This document shows positions 35,080 through 43,291 of a stretch of DNA of 64,000 nt, piece after piece (the first letter of the stretch is position 1; each line of letters begins with the position of its first letter). A program made the position numbers and the translations under genes. The notes beneath the pieces were generated by a model, which did not search any database, was not told where the DNA came from, and saw only the letters and a list, made by a program, of their open reading frames with translations. The DNA is from GWE2-40-63 sp050179685 (GTDB lineage Bacteria; Bacteroidota; Bacteroidia; Bacteroidales; SZUA-534), in NCBI GenBank assembly GCA_050179685.1, contig JBFXEW010000005.1, forward strand, positions 1 to 64,000. The letters run 5' to 3'.

Positions 35080-35865
35080 ATGACAGATTTGATTCAAATT
35101 GAAAAAAATAATAATGTGATGACGGTGCGGCTTAACCGACCTGAAAAACGCAATGCTTTGAATGCAAAAATGATTGGCGATTTGATGAAGCTGACTCAGG
35201 AATTGCAGCACGACACCAGCATCGACATTGTTGTACTAAAAGGGAAAGGCGATAATTTTTGTGCCGGAGCCGATTTGTGCTGGTTCAAAAAAGCAATGGA
35301 AATGCCTGAAGAAGAACGAATTACTACATTAAAAGCTTTACCCGTTTTTCTGCGTACCTGGAATCGCCTGCCACAAACCACCATTACAGTAGGTCATGGT
35401 TTTTTGTACGGTGGAGCTTTGGGATTGCTGGCTGTAAGCGATTTCGTAATTCTTGAACAAAACAGTCACTTACGCCTGAGCGAAGTGTTACTGGGAGTTA
35501 TTCCGGCTTCCATTGCACCCTATTTAATTCGCCGCATGGGATTTAAGCGCAGCAAAGCGCTGATGCTTTCGGCTGAAGCTATTAACGCCCAACTGGCTCT
35601 GGCCTATGGTTTAGCCGATAAAATTGGCCCCTTCGAAAAATTGCTTGAAATTGAACAACGACTGATTGAAAACATACAACGTTCGGCTCCTGAAACGCGC
35701 CGAATGCTTAAAAAATACCTGTTTGATATTGTAAACAGAGAAATTAACGAAGAGATGTCGGACATTGCAGCCCGAGGTCTTTCCGATGCTTTAAACACGG
35801 AGATTGCTAAGGAGTTTATTCAGTCTTTTTCCGATCAAAACGGAGAAAGCTCATGTAATGACTAA
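35080..35865 (+). CDS. liuC: Methylglutaconyl-CoA hydratase (enoyl-CoA hydratase family)
   Basis: Hydrates 3-methylglutaconyl-CoA to HMG-CoA. A 261-residue crotonase: RPEKRNALNAKM at the start, the oxyanion-hole block NFCAGADLCWFKKAME (LiuC enzymes have the GADLxWM form) and HGFLYGGALGLLAVSDFVI. The gene sits between the two carboxylase subunits (113 bases after mccB, 21 bases before mccA), the usual arrangement of liu clusters. The second oxyanion/catalytic residues are in LSEVLLGVIPA, with Glu where hydratases have Glu164. The 113-base gap upstream has no convincing gene. Confidence 0.88.
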   Translation: MTDLIQIEKNNNVMTVRLNRPEKRNALNAKMIGDLMKLTQELQHDTSIDIVVLKGKGDNFCAGADLCWFKKAMEMPEEERITTLKALPVFLRTWNRLPQTTITVGHGFLYGGALGLLAVSDFVILEQNSHLRLSEVLLGVIPASIAPYLIRRMGFKRSKALMLSAEAINAQLALAYGLADKIGPFEKLLEIEQRLIENIQRSAPETRRMLKKYLFDIVNREINEEMSDIAARGLSDALNTEIAKEFIQSFSDQNGESSCND

Positions 35866-35886
35866 TTAAAAAGAATTAAACAATTA

Positions 35887-37848
35887 ATGATAACAAAAAT
35901 ACTAATTGCAAACCGGGGCGAAATAGCCCGCCGAATAATTAAAACAGCCAAAAAACTAGGCATTTTAACGGTGGGTATTTACACCAACGACGAGCCCAAT
36001 AATGCCTGGGCCAGCGAAGCGGACGAAAAAGTCTTCCTTCCGGGGAACGCTTTATCTGAAACCTGGCTGAATATGGATGAAATTATTGATTTGGCGCTTG
36101 AAACCTCATGCAATGCCATTCATCCCGGATACGGTTTTCTCTCTGAAAATGCAGCATTTGCCCGTAAGTGCAGCGAAAAGCAATTGGTATTTATTGGCCC
36201 ATCAGCCGAAGCCATGGAATTGATGAGCGATAAAATTGTTTCCCGAAGCTTCGCTAAAAAAGCCGGTGTGCCGATTGCTTTTGCTTTGGAAGGAAATCAG
36301 GAAGCAATTCTAAACCAAGCCCATACTTTGCCTTACCCGGTAATCATTAAAGCCAGTGCGGGTGGTGGCGGTAAAGGTATGCACATTGTGTATAACACAG
36401 CTGAATTGGAAAAAAAGCTCGAAAAAGCCCAACGCGAAGCAAACAATTGGTTTGGCAACGGAACCGTTTATGTAGAACAATATTTTGAAGAAGCCCGCCA
36501 TATCGAAGTTCAAATAATGGGCGACAGTCATGGGAATGTGATTCACCTTTATGAACGGGAATGCACCCTGCAACGGAACTACCAAAAAATAATTGAGGAA
36601 GCACCCTCTCCCACACTAAATAACCAACAACGTGAAGCTATTTGTGCTTCGGCTGTAACGCTGGCTAAAGCAGCAAAATACAACAACGCTGGAACCATCG
36701 AGTTTTTATGGGCCAACAATGAATTTTACTTTCTTGAAATGAATACCCGAATCCAGGTGGAACACCCGGTAACTGAAATGATTACCGGACTTGACCTGGT
36801 AGAGTTGCAATTATCCGTCAGCAATAATTTACCCCTGCAATTCGGACAAAAAGATGTTAAAATTAACGGAGTAGCTGTTGAAGCGCGTATTTATGCCGAA
36901 AAACCCGAAGAAAACTTTAAGCCAACAGCAGGTATGCTGCATCATATAAAAACGGTAAAACATCCCCAATTGCGATTCGATAATACCTACGAATCGGGAA
37001 ATGAAGTGGTAACCACTTACGATGGAATGATTGGAAAACTTATTGTTCACCAAAACCAGCGTAACCAAGCTTTGCAATGGCTGGCACAATGCATTTCTGA
37101 AACTCAAATACATGGAGTTGAAACCAACTTATCGTTTTTATACCGTTTACTTACCCACCAAAAGGTAATTAGCAACAATATATATACCCGGTTTATAAAC
37201 AATGAATTGGAAGGTATAAACCAGATTGAAAAGCCTGTTAATTTTGATGAAATTATTCTTGCTGCTTATGCTGCTGCTTTGGTAGAAAAGAAAACAGTGC
37301 AAAAAAACGCATGGTCGCAACACACCAGCATTTTAGCCACTGCAAAACAAACGGTTTTAATTAATGGAAACCCGGGCAATTTTAAGCTAATTACACAGCC
37401 AACGGGCTTTCAATTAGTATTAAACGAAAAAATGTTTAATGTTTTTTATCATTCTTTAAACAACAATACAATAAATCTTGTTATAGACGGAGTTAAACAT
37501 AAAGTAATTGTGACGAAGGGAAGGGATGCGTTCTGGGTTCAATACAGGAACCTGCTTTCGCTTGTGCGAAGCCAGCATTTATTGAGTCAGGCAAGTTTGC
37601 CAAAAAAAGCAGGATTCAATGGAACTGTGGGTGATTTTGAAATCAAATCGCCACTACATGGTAAAATTGCCTCGATAATGGTGAAACAGGGACAAACAGT
37701 TGAACAAGGGACTAATATCCTTACCATAGAATCGATGAAAACAGAAAATCATATAGCATCGCCAGCAAGTGGTGTTGTTGATCTGATTTTGATTGAGAAA
37801 GATGCATTGGTTAAAGAAGATCAACTATTAATAACGTTTAAAAATTAA
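35887..37848 (+). CDS. mccA: Methylcrotonyl-CoA carboxylase, biotin (alpha) subunit
   Basis: A 653-residue protein that fuses biotin carboxylase and biotin carrier. Residues 1-445 are the ATP-grasp carboxylase (ILIANRGEIARRIIKTAKK, KASAGGGGKGMHIV, FLEMNTRIQVEHPVTEM). A middle BT-like domain is less conserved, and the C-terminus is a biotinyl domain with the lipoyl/biotin target ESMKTEN, biotin on Lys618. Methylcrotonyl-CoA carboxylase alpha subunits have this length and order. It works with the mccB product two genes upstream. Confidence 0.92.
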   Translation: MITKILIANRGEIARRIIKTAKKLGILTVGIYTNDEPNNAWASEADEKVFLPGNALSETWLNMDEIIDLALETSCNAIHPGYGFLSENAAFARKCSEKQLVFIGPSAEAMELMSDKIVSRSFAKKAGVPIAFALEGNQEAILNQAHTLPYPVIIKASAGGGGKGMHIVYNTAELEKKLEKAQREANNWFGNGTVYVEQYFEEARHIEVQIMGDSHGNVIHLYERECTLQRNYQKIIEEAPSPTLNNQQREAICASAVTLAKAAKYNNAGTIEFLWANNEFYFLEMNTRIQVEHPVTEMITGLDLVELQLSVSNNLPLQFGQKDVKINGVAVEARIYAEKPEENFKPTAGMLHHIKTVKHPQLRFDNTYESGNEVVTTYDGMIGKLIVHQNQRNQALQWLAQCISETQIHGVETNLSFLYRLLTHQKVISNNIYTRFINNELEGINQIEKPVNFDEIILAAYAAALVEKKTVQKNAWSQHTSILATAKQTVLINGNPGNFKLITQPTGFQLVLNEKMFNVFYHSLNNNTINLVIDGVKHKVIVTKGRDAFWVQYRNLLSLVRSQHLLSQASLPKKAGFNGTVGDFEIKSPLHGKIASIMVKQGQTVEQGTNILTIESMKTENHIASPASGVVDLILIEKDALVKEDQLLITFKN

Positions 37849-37898
37849 CAAAATATTTGTTTTACTTATAACACAAAACTCTAACATAATTTTAAAAG

Positions 37899-39056
37899 AT
37901 GAACGCATTACTCAAAGATCATCATAATCACTGGAGGCAGAAAATCAGAAAGTTTGCCGAAGAAAAAGTTAAACCGGTTATCGGAGCCTACGATCGCAAA
38001 GCACTTTTTCCCCATGAACTTATTGAAACCCTGGGCAAAGAAACCGGTGTTTTTGGTATGTATATTCCCGAGCAATATGGTGGCAAGGGAACCGACACCT
38101 TGTCGTATATTATTGCTGTTGAAGAATTGGCCCGAATCGACAGTTCAGTAGCTGCTACCGTGGCTGCACACAATAGCCTCGGTATTGGTCCCATTTTAAA
38201 TTTTGGAACCGAAGAGCAAAAAATGCAATGGCTACCCCAACTATGCACCGGAAAAGCCTTATGGGCTATGGGACTTACCGAAATAAACGCAGGCAGCGAT
38301 GCAAAAGCAGTAGAAACAACTGCCGATTTTAAAGACGGTAAATGGATTATTAATGGAACTAAACTTTATATCACCAATGCCGCTTCCGTATTGTCAAAAG
38401 GTATCACCGTGGCTGCAAGAACCGGTGAAAACAATGGCAAAGCAGAATTCTCAGCCATTCTCCTTCCCTATCCAACACCCGGATTTGAACGCAAACTGAT
38501 GGAGGATAAACTGGTTTGGCGTGCCGCTGACAACGGAGAATTGTTCTTCAATAATTGTGAGGTTCCTGAGAATTACCTGTTAGGAAAACGCGGCGATGGA
38601 TTAAAGATTATTCTGAAAACCATCGATGCCGGACGACTTTCCATTGCAGCCATGGGCGTTGGATTAGCGCAAGGTGCGTTTGAAATGGCGCGTGAGTACG
38701 CCATGACTCGTTTTCAATTTGGTAAACCCATCGCACACCTGCAATCCATCGCGTTTAAACTGGCCGATATGGCCGTGAAAATTGAAAACGCACGCAATAC
38801 CCTGTATAATGCCTGTTGGATGAAAGATCAGGGCTTGCCTTTTGGTACGCAATCGGCCATGGCAAAATTATACGCCAGCGAAATTGCCCGCGAAGTAGCC
38901 GACGAAGCCGTTCAGATTTTTGGTGGTGCAGGCTTATTGGAATCGAACCCCATTGCCCGTTTTTACCGCGACCAGCGCTTATTGCAAATTGGTGAGGGAA
39001 CATCTGAGATTCTGCGCCTGGTAATATCGCGCCATGTACTCGACGAAAATAAATAA
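37899..39056 (+). CDS. Acyl-CoA dehydrogenase of the leucine cluster
   Basis: A 385-residue FAD enzyme expected to oxidise a short branched acyl-CoA, most simply isovaleryl-CoA to methylcrotonyl-CoA. Blocks: YGGKGTDTLSYIIAVEELARIDSS, MGLTEINAGSDAKAVETTA, AREYAMTRFQFGKPIAHLQSIAFKLADM and the C-terminal IGEGTSEILRLVI. Classical isovaleryl-CoA dehydrogenases have Ala in place of the first Glu in GEGTSE and use a base elsewhere; here Glu366 is present, as in butyryl- and 2-methyl-branched-chain enzymes, so substrate range needs care. It is 50 bases after mccA and 8 bases before HMG-CoA reductase. Confidence 0.88.
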   Translation: MNALLKDHHNHWRQKIRKFAEEKVKPVIGAYDRKALFPHELIETLGKETGVFGMYIPEQYGGKGTDTLSYIIAVEELARIDSSVAATVAAHNSLGIGPILNFGTEEQKMQWLPQLCTGKALWAMGLTEINAGSDAKAVETTADFKDGKWIINGTKLYITNAASVLSKGITVAARTGENNGKAEFSAILLPYPTPGFERKLMEDKLVWRAADNGELFFNNCEVPENYLLGKRGDGLKIILKTIDAGRLSIAAMGVGLAQGAFEMAREYAMTRFQFGKPIAHLQSIAFKLADMAVKIENARNTLYNACWMKDQGLPFGTQSAMAKLYASEIAREVADEAVQIFGGAGLLESNPIARFYRDQRLLQIGEGTSEILRLVISRHVLDENK

Positions 39057-39064
39057 GTCACTGA

Positions 39065-40366
39065 ATGGACAAAAAAGAAACTATTGAGGGATTTTACAAG
39101 CTCAGCCGGACTGAAAAAATTGCTTTGCTTAAACTGAGCATCGAATCGAAAGAGCTTTTAAATCGTGCACTAATTAGTGATCCCGAGATAGCCGGCATTA
39201 TTGATGAACTGAGTGAAAATACCATTTCACATTATCCATTCCCCTTGGGAGTAGCTCCCAACGTATGGATAAATAACAAAGTTTATACACTTCCTCTGGT
39301 TACCGAAGAAAGTTCAGTAGTGGCAGCCATTGCTAAAGCAGCTAAGTTCTGGTCGCAATACGGCGGATTTCAGTCCACGGTATCCGGAACCGAAAAGAAA
39401 GGCCAGGTTCACTTTTTCTGGAAAGGTGATAAAAAACTGCTTTCCGATAAATTTGATGCACTAAAAGACTTTATTCTTTTCCGCATCAGGCCTTATACCC
39501 GACGCATGCAAAAACGTGGCGGAGGCATTTCGAATATTGTCTTAGCCGATAAAACCACCTTGCTCGATAATTATTTCCAGCTCGATGTTTCGTTCGAAAC
39601 CCTCGATGCCATGGGAGCAAATTTCATAAATTCCTGTTTGGAAGACATGGCCAAATCGCTCCGACAATTTGTAAGCTGTGATTTGGAGATGGACGAAAAC
39701 CTGCTCGAAATTAACATGGCCATTCTTTCGAACTACACACCCAATTGCCGGGTTAAAGCTTCTGCATCTATTCCGGTTGCAGATTTAAACCACTATGGTG
39801 AACAGCTTAACGTCAGTAATCTGGCAAAAAAGCTGGAACAAGCCCTTGCCATCGCGTCGGTCGATGTTAACAGGGCGGTAACGCACAACAAAGGAATTTT
39901 TAATGGAATTGATGCGATAGCTTTAGCCACTGGTAACGACTGGCGTGCTTTAGAAGCAGGCGCTCATGCCTATGCTTCGCATAAAGGCACGTATGCTTCT
40001 TTATCGAAAGCTACAATTAGTGAAGATATTTTCACAATGGAACTTGAAATTCCATTAGCTGTAGGTACAGTTGGAGGAATTACCAATTTACATCCCCTGG
40101 CTAGAATCGCTATGGAAATACTTGGGAAACCCAATGCCGAAGAGTTGATGCAAATAATGGCGGTAAGCGGACTGGCTGCCAACTTTTCAGCCCTTTTAGC
40201 CTTGACTACTTCGGGAATTCAAAAAGGTCACATGAGTATGCACCTGACAAACATCTTGCGACAATTAGAAGCAACAGAATCGCAAAAAGAAGCTGCCAAA
40301 GTGTTTTTTAAAGACAAAACCATCAGCTACACTGAAGTGGCCGATTACCTGAATACAAACCTGTAA
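39065..40366 (+). CDS. mvaA: Hydroxymethylglutaryl-CoA reductase (class II type)
   Basis: Reduces HMG-CoA to mevalonate with two NAD(P)H. The 433 residues match the class II (Pseudomonas mevalonii type) enzyme: ISHYPFPLGVAPNVWINNK, the catalytic Glu segment TEESSVVAAIAKAAK, THNKGIFNGIDAIALATGNDWRA (catalytic Lys and Asp) and GHMSMHLTNI (catalytic His). Class II enzymes can run in either direction; as mevalonate kinase and the decarboxylase follow immediately, the synthetic direction is likely here. It begins 8 bases after the acyl-CoA dehydrogenase stop. Confidence 0.95.
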   Translation: MDKKETIEGFYKLSRTEKIALLKLSIESKELLNRALISDPEIAGIIDELSENTISHYPFPLGVAPNVWINNKVYTLPLVTEESSVVAAIAKAAKFWSQYGGFQSTVSGTEKKGQVHFFWKGDKKLLSDKFDALKDFILFRIRPYTRRMQKRGGGISNIVLADKTTLLDNYFQLDVSFETLDAMGANFINSCLEDMAKSLRQFVSCDLEMDENLLEINMAILSNYTPNCRVKASASIPVADLNHYGEQLNVSNLAKKLEQALAIASVDVNRAVTHNKGIFNGIDAIALATGNDWRALEAGAHAYASHKGTYASLSKATISEDIFTMELEIPLAVGTVGGITNLHPLARIAMEILGKPNAEELMQIMAVSGLAANFSALLALTTSGIQKGHMSMHLTNILRQLEATESQKEAAKVFFKDKTISYTEVADYLNTNL

Positions 40367-40377
40367 ATCGCTAAGCA

Positions 40378-41298
40378 TTGCAAATTCAAGAGTTCAGAAG
40401 TAACGGAAAACTCTTACTCACCGGTGAATACCTGGTTCTAAAAGGTGCCAAAGCTTTGGCTCTGCCACTAAAGCCAGGCCAAACTTTACAGGTTGAACCC
40501 AATAAAACGGATAAACTGAATTGGATAAGCACCGAAAAAGGAACACCATTTTTTTCGGCTAGCTACCGTACCAATAATCTTGAAATAATTGAAAGCAGCG
40601 ATGAAATCCGTGGAGCTTACATCCAACAGCTGCTCAGGGAAGCAAAACTATTAAATCCCAACTTTTTAAATGCTGGGCAGGCCTATAAAATAAAAGCCAA
40701 TATTGAATTCAATAAGTTGTGGGGCCTGGGCTCAAGCAGTACGCTCATTAACAACCTGGCGCAATGGGCCGGAGTTGATGCTTTTACGCTAAACCAGCAA
40801 ATTTCGAAGGGCTCGGGTTACGATATTGCCTGTGCGCAACAAGCAAAACCTTTGGTTTATCAATTACAAAATAATAAACCTCATATTGAAACAGTGCATT
40901 TTAATCCTCCCTTTTTAAAGCAGCTTAACCTGGTTTACCTAAACCAAAAAATGCCCACCGAAACCAACATTGGTCGCTTTCTAAAAAACAATACGGTGCC
41001 GGAATCGCTAATAAAAAGCATCAACTTACTAACTGAAGCAGTTCTGGTTTGTACTGAAATGAGTAAATTTCAGCGCTTAATGCAGGAACACGAAGATATT
41101 TTAGCAAACCTGTTGCAGGTACCCACAGTAAAAGAACAACATTTCAGCGATTTTAAAGGTACACTTAAATCACTTGGGGCCTGGGGTGGCGATTTTATTC
41201 TAAGCATCTCCGATGAATCCTTTGAAGAACAACAAAACTATTTTAGCCGTCGCGGATTCAAAACAATTTTGCCCCTTGCGCCGTTATTATGCGTATAA
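40378..41298 (+). CDS. GYDIA-type GHMP kinase, possibly phosphomevalonate kinase
   Basis: A 306-residue GHMP-superfamily kinase starting at TTG, 11 bases after the HMG-CoA reductase stop. NGKLLLTGEYLVLKGAKALALP opens the fold, the ATP loop is WGLGSSSTLINNL, and SGYDIACAQ gives the family its name. The mevalonate route needs a kinase for phosphomevalonate and none of the other genes here provides it, so this one is the best local candidate (inference by gap filling). The third motif is AWGGDFILSIS, in place of GxGGs/c. Sequence alone cannot prove the substrate. Confidence 0.8.
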   Translation: MQIQEFRSNGKLLLTGEYLVLKGAKALALPLKPGQTLQVEPNKTDKLNWISTEKGTPFFSASYRTNNLEIIESSDEIRGAYIQQLLREAKLLNPNFLNAGQAYKIKANIEFNKLWGLGSSSTLINNLAQWAGVDAFTLNQQISKGSGYDIACAQQAKPLVYQLQNNKPHIETVHFNPPFLKQLNLVYLNQKMPTETNIGRFLKNNTVPESLIKSINLLTEAVLVCTEMSKFQRLMQEHEDILANLLQVPTVKEQHFSDFKGTLKSLGAWGGDFILSISDESFEEQQNYFSRRGFKTILPLAPLLCV

Positions 41299-41340
41299 AC
41301 CTTTCCAACCTAAACATATTTTGCACTTAAATGGCTAAAC

Positions 41341-42381
41341 ATGAAAAAAATAAGCTGGCAAAGTCCGTCGAATATAGCATTGATAAAATATTGGGGTAAA
41401 ACCGGCGACCAAATGCCGACCAATCCTTCCATTAGTTTTACCCTTGAAAAATCGTATACCGAAACATCGCTTGGTTACAAAAAGGACGAATCAATTAATG
41501 GTATTAAAGTAGATTTTTTGTTCGAAGGTAAAGCCAATCCCGAGTTTGAGAAACGATTGCTTAAGTACCTGAATCGAATTTCGGAATACATTCCGGTTAT
41601 GCAGCAACTGCACCTCAGCATCGAAAGCAAAAACAGTTTTCCACATTCGTCAGGAATTGCCAGTTCGGCCAGCAGTTATAGTGCTTTAGCCTTGTGTCTG
41701 GTAAGTATGGAGGAAGAACTTACGGGTGTTCCCTTTACCCGCGATGCTTTTTATCAGAAAGCCTCGCTTTTGGCCCGACTGGGTTCCGGAAGTGCTGCCC
41801 GCAGTGTATACGGAGGCTGTAATTTATGGGGCAAAACCCCGGGTATTACCGAATCGAGCAATTTGTATTCGGTACCTTTAAACCACCAGGTGCATCCCGA
41901 TTTTTTAAACTATAAAGATGCCATATTGTTGGTCTCAAAAAGCACAAAAAAAGTTTCCAGTTCGGTGGGACATCAGCTGATGAACAAGCACCCTTTTGCG
42001 GAGGCTAAGTTTAAAGAATCGTACAAAAACACCGAAAAAATGTTAGGCATTCTGAAAACCGGCGATGCCATGGAGTTTGCCAATCTGGTAGAAGCTGAAG
42101 CGCTTTCGTTGCATGCCATGATGATGACCAGTAATCCGGCTTACCTGCTTATGGAACCGCATACCCTGGCCATTATCCGGAAAATTGGCGCATTCCGTCA
42201 CGAAACAGGCATTCCTGCCTGCTTTACTTTAGATGCCGGAGCCAATGTCCACATGCTTTATCCTTCGAATGCCACAGAACAAATACAATCGTTCATAAAA
42301 AAAACACTGATGCCCTATTGCTTCAACTATCAGTGGATTGACGATACCCTTGGAGCCGGTCCGCTTCAGCTTAATACTTAA
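41341..42381 (+). CDS. mvaD: Diphosphomevalonate decarboxylase
   Basis: ATP-dependent decarboxylation of mevalonate diphosphate to isopentenyl diphosphate. The 346-residue enzyme has the signature SPSNIALIKYWGKTGDQMPTNPSIS, the ATP-loop SSGIASSASSYSALAL, GSGSAARSVYGG and the C-terminal LDAGANVHMLY with the catalytic Asp. It is 42 bases after the GHMP kinase. The decarboxylase and the next kinase are the committed mevalonate genes, so Bacteroidota with this cluster do not depend on the MEP route alone. Confidence 0.94.
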   Translation: MKKISWQSPSNIALIKYWGKTGDQMPTNPSISFTLEKSYTETSLGYKKDESINGIKVDFLFEGKANPEFEKRLLKYLNRISEYIPVMQQLHLSIESKNSFPHSSGIASSASSYSALALCLVSMEEELTGVPFTRDAFYQKASLLARLGSGSAARSVYGGCNLWGKTPGITESSNLYSVPLNHQVHPDFLNYKDAILLVSKSTKKVSSSVGHQLMNKHPFAEAKFKESYKNTEKMLGILKTGDAMEFANLVEAEALSLHAMMMTSNPAYLLMEPHTLAIIRKIGAFRHETGIPACFTLDAGANVHMLYPSNATEQIQSFIKKTLMPYCFNYQWIDDTLGAGPLQLNT

Positions 42382-42401
42382 TAGAAATCCTGATCAAGCA
42401 G

Positions 42402-43283
42402 ATGAAAGCATTTTCAGCTAAGATTATTTTATTTGGCGAATACAGCATACTCAGTGGCTCCAAAGCTTTGGCTATTCCCTTTCCTGCATTTTCCGGCAAG
42501 CTGCAGGCGCAGCATGCACTTTGCGATAATTCCCTGGCATCGGCACAAATTATCAAAGAACTTTTTGAATACCTGAAGAATCAACACTTTGAAGCCAATC
42601 CCAATTTTGAAAAACTACAGCATCAAATAGCACAGGGATTGTATTTTGAAAGCACCATACCGAATGGTTATGGCCTGGGAAGTTCGGGAGCCCTGGTGGC
42701 TGCAGTTTATCATCATTTTTTCAAGGGACTTGAAGATCTATCCATTTATCAACATAAAGCCGATTTAGCAAAATTAGAATCCTATTTTCATGGAACCAGT
42801 TCCGGCATCGACCCGCTGGTATCTTTTCTGAATGCTCCTGTATTGGTTCAGGAAACTACGGTAGAGACACTTCAACTTAAAACAAGCTCTACCTACCAGC
42901 TTATATTAATTGATACCGGACAAAAAGCAACTACGCAAGGCCTGGTCCAATATTATAAAGATTTATTAAGCTCTGCAAAACAAAAGGAAGCTGCAATGCA
43001 ACTCAATGAAAGCACCAACCGCTGTATAGCTGGTTTTTTGCAAAACAAGCTGCAATTTGACGATTTAAAAACACTTTCCGAGCTTCAACAGCACTTGCTA
43101 AAACCCATGTTTGTTTTAAACAAAGTCCTGCTCGAAGCTGTGAATCGTTTTAAGGATGATGCATCATTAAAACTTTGCGGTTCAGGAGGTGGCGGTTTTG
43201 TTTCAGCCTGGGTGCGTAAAAGCAAAAGCCCGGAATTCATCGATTATCTTGACCATCATAAGCTTACTTACCATCGGGTATAA
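42402..43283 (+). CDS. mvk: Mevalonate kinase
   Basis: Phosphorylates mevalonate. A 293-residue GHMP kinase with KIILFGEYSILSGSKALAIPF at the N-terminus, the P-loop-like NGYGLGSSGALVAAVYHHF, GTSSGIDPLVSFLNAPVLV and CGSGGGGFVSAW near the end. The GIDP block is diagnostic for mevalonate kinase within the superfamily. It ends the mevalonate run, 20 bases after mvaD, and is convergent with ndh, with 8 bases between stops. Confidence 0.9.
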   Translation: MKAFSAKIILFGEYSILSGSKALAIPFPAFSGKLQAQHALCDNSLASAQIIKELFEYLKNQHFEANPNFEKLQHQIAQGLYFESTIPNGYGLGSSGALVAAVYHHFFKGLEDLSIYQHKADLAKLESYFHGTSSGIDPLVSFLNAPVLVQETTVETLQLKTSSTYQLILIDTGQKATTQGLVQYYKDLLSSAKQKEAAMQLNESTNRCIAGFLQNKLQFDDLKTLSELQQHLLKPMFVLNKVLLEAVNRFKDDASLKLCGSGGGGFVSAWVRKSKSPEFIDYLDHHKLTYHRV

Positions 43284-43291
43284 AACCGGCT

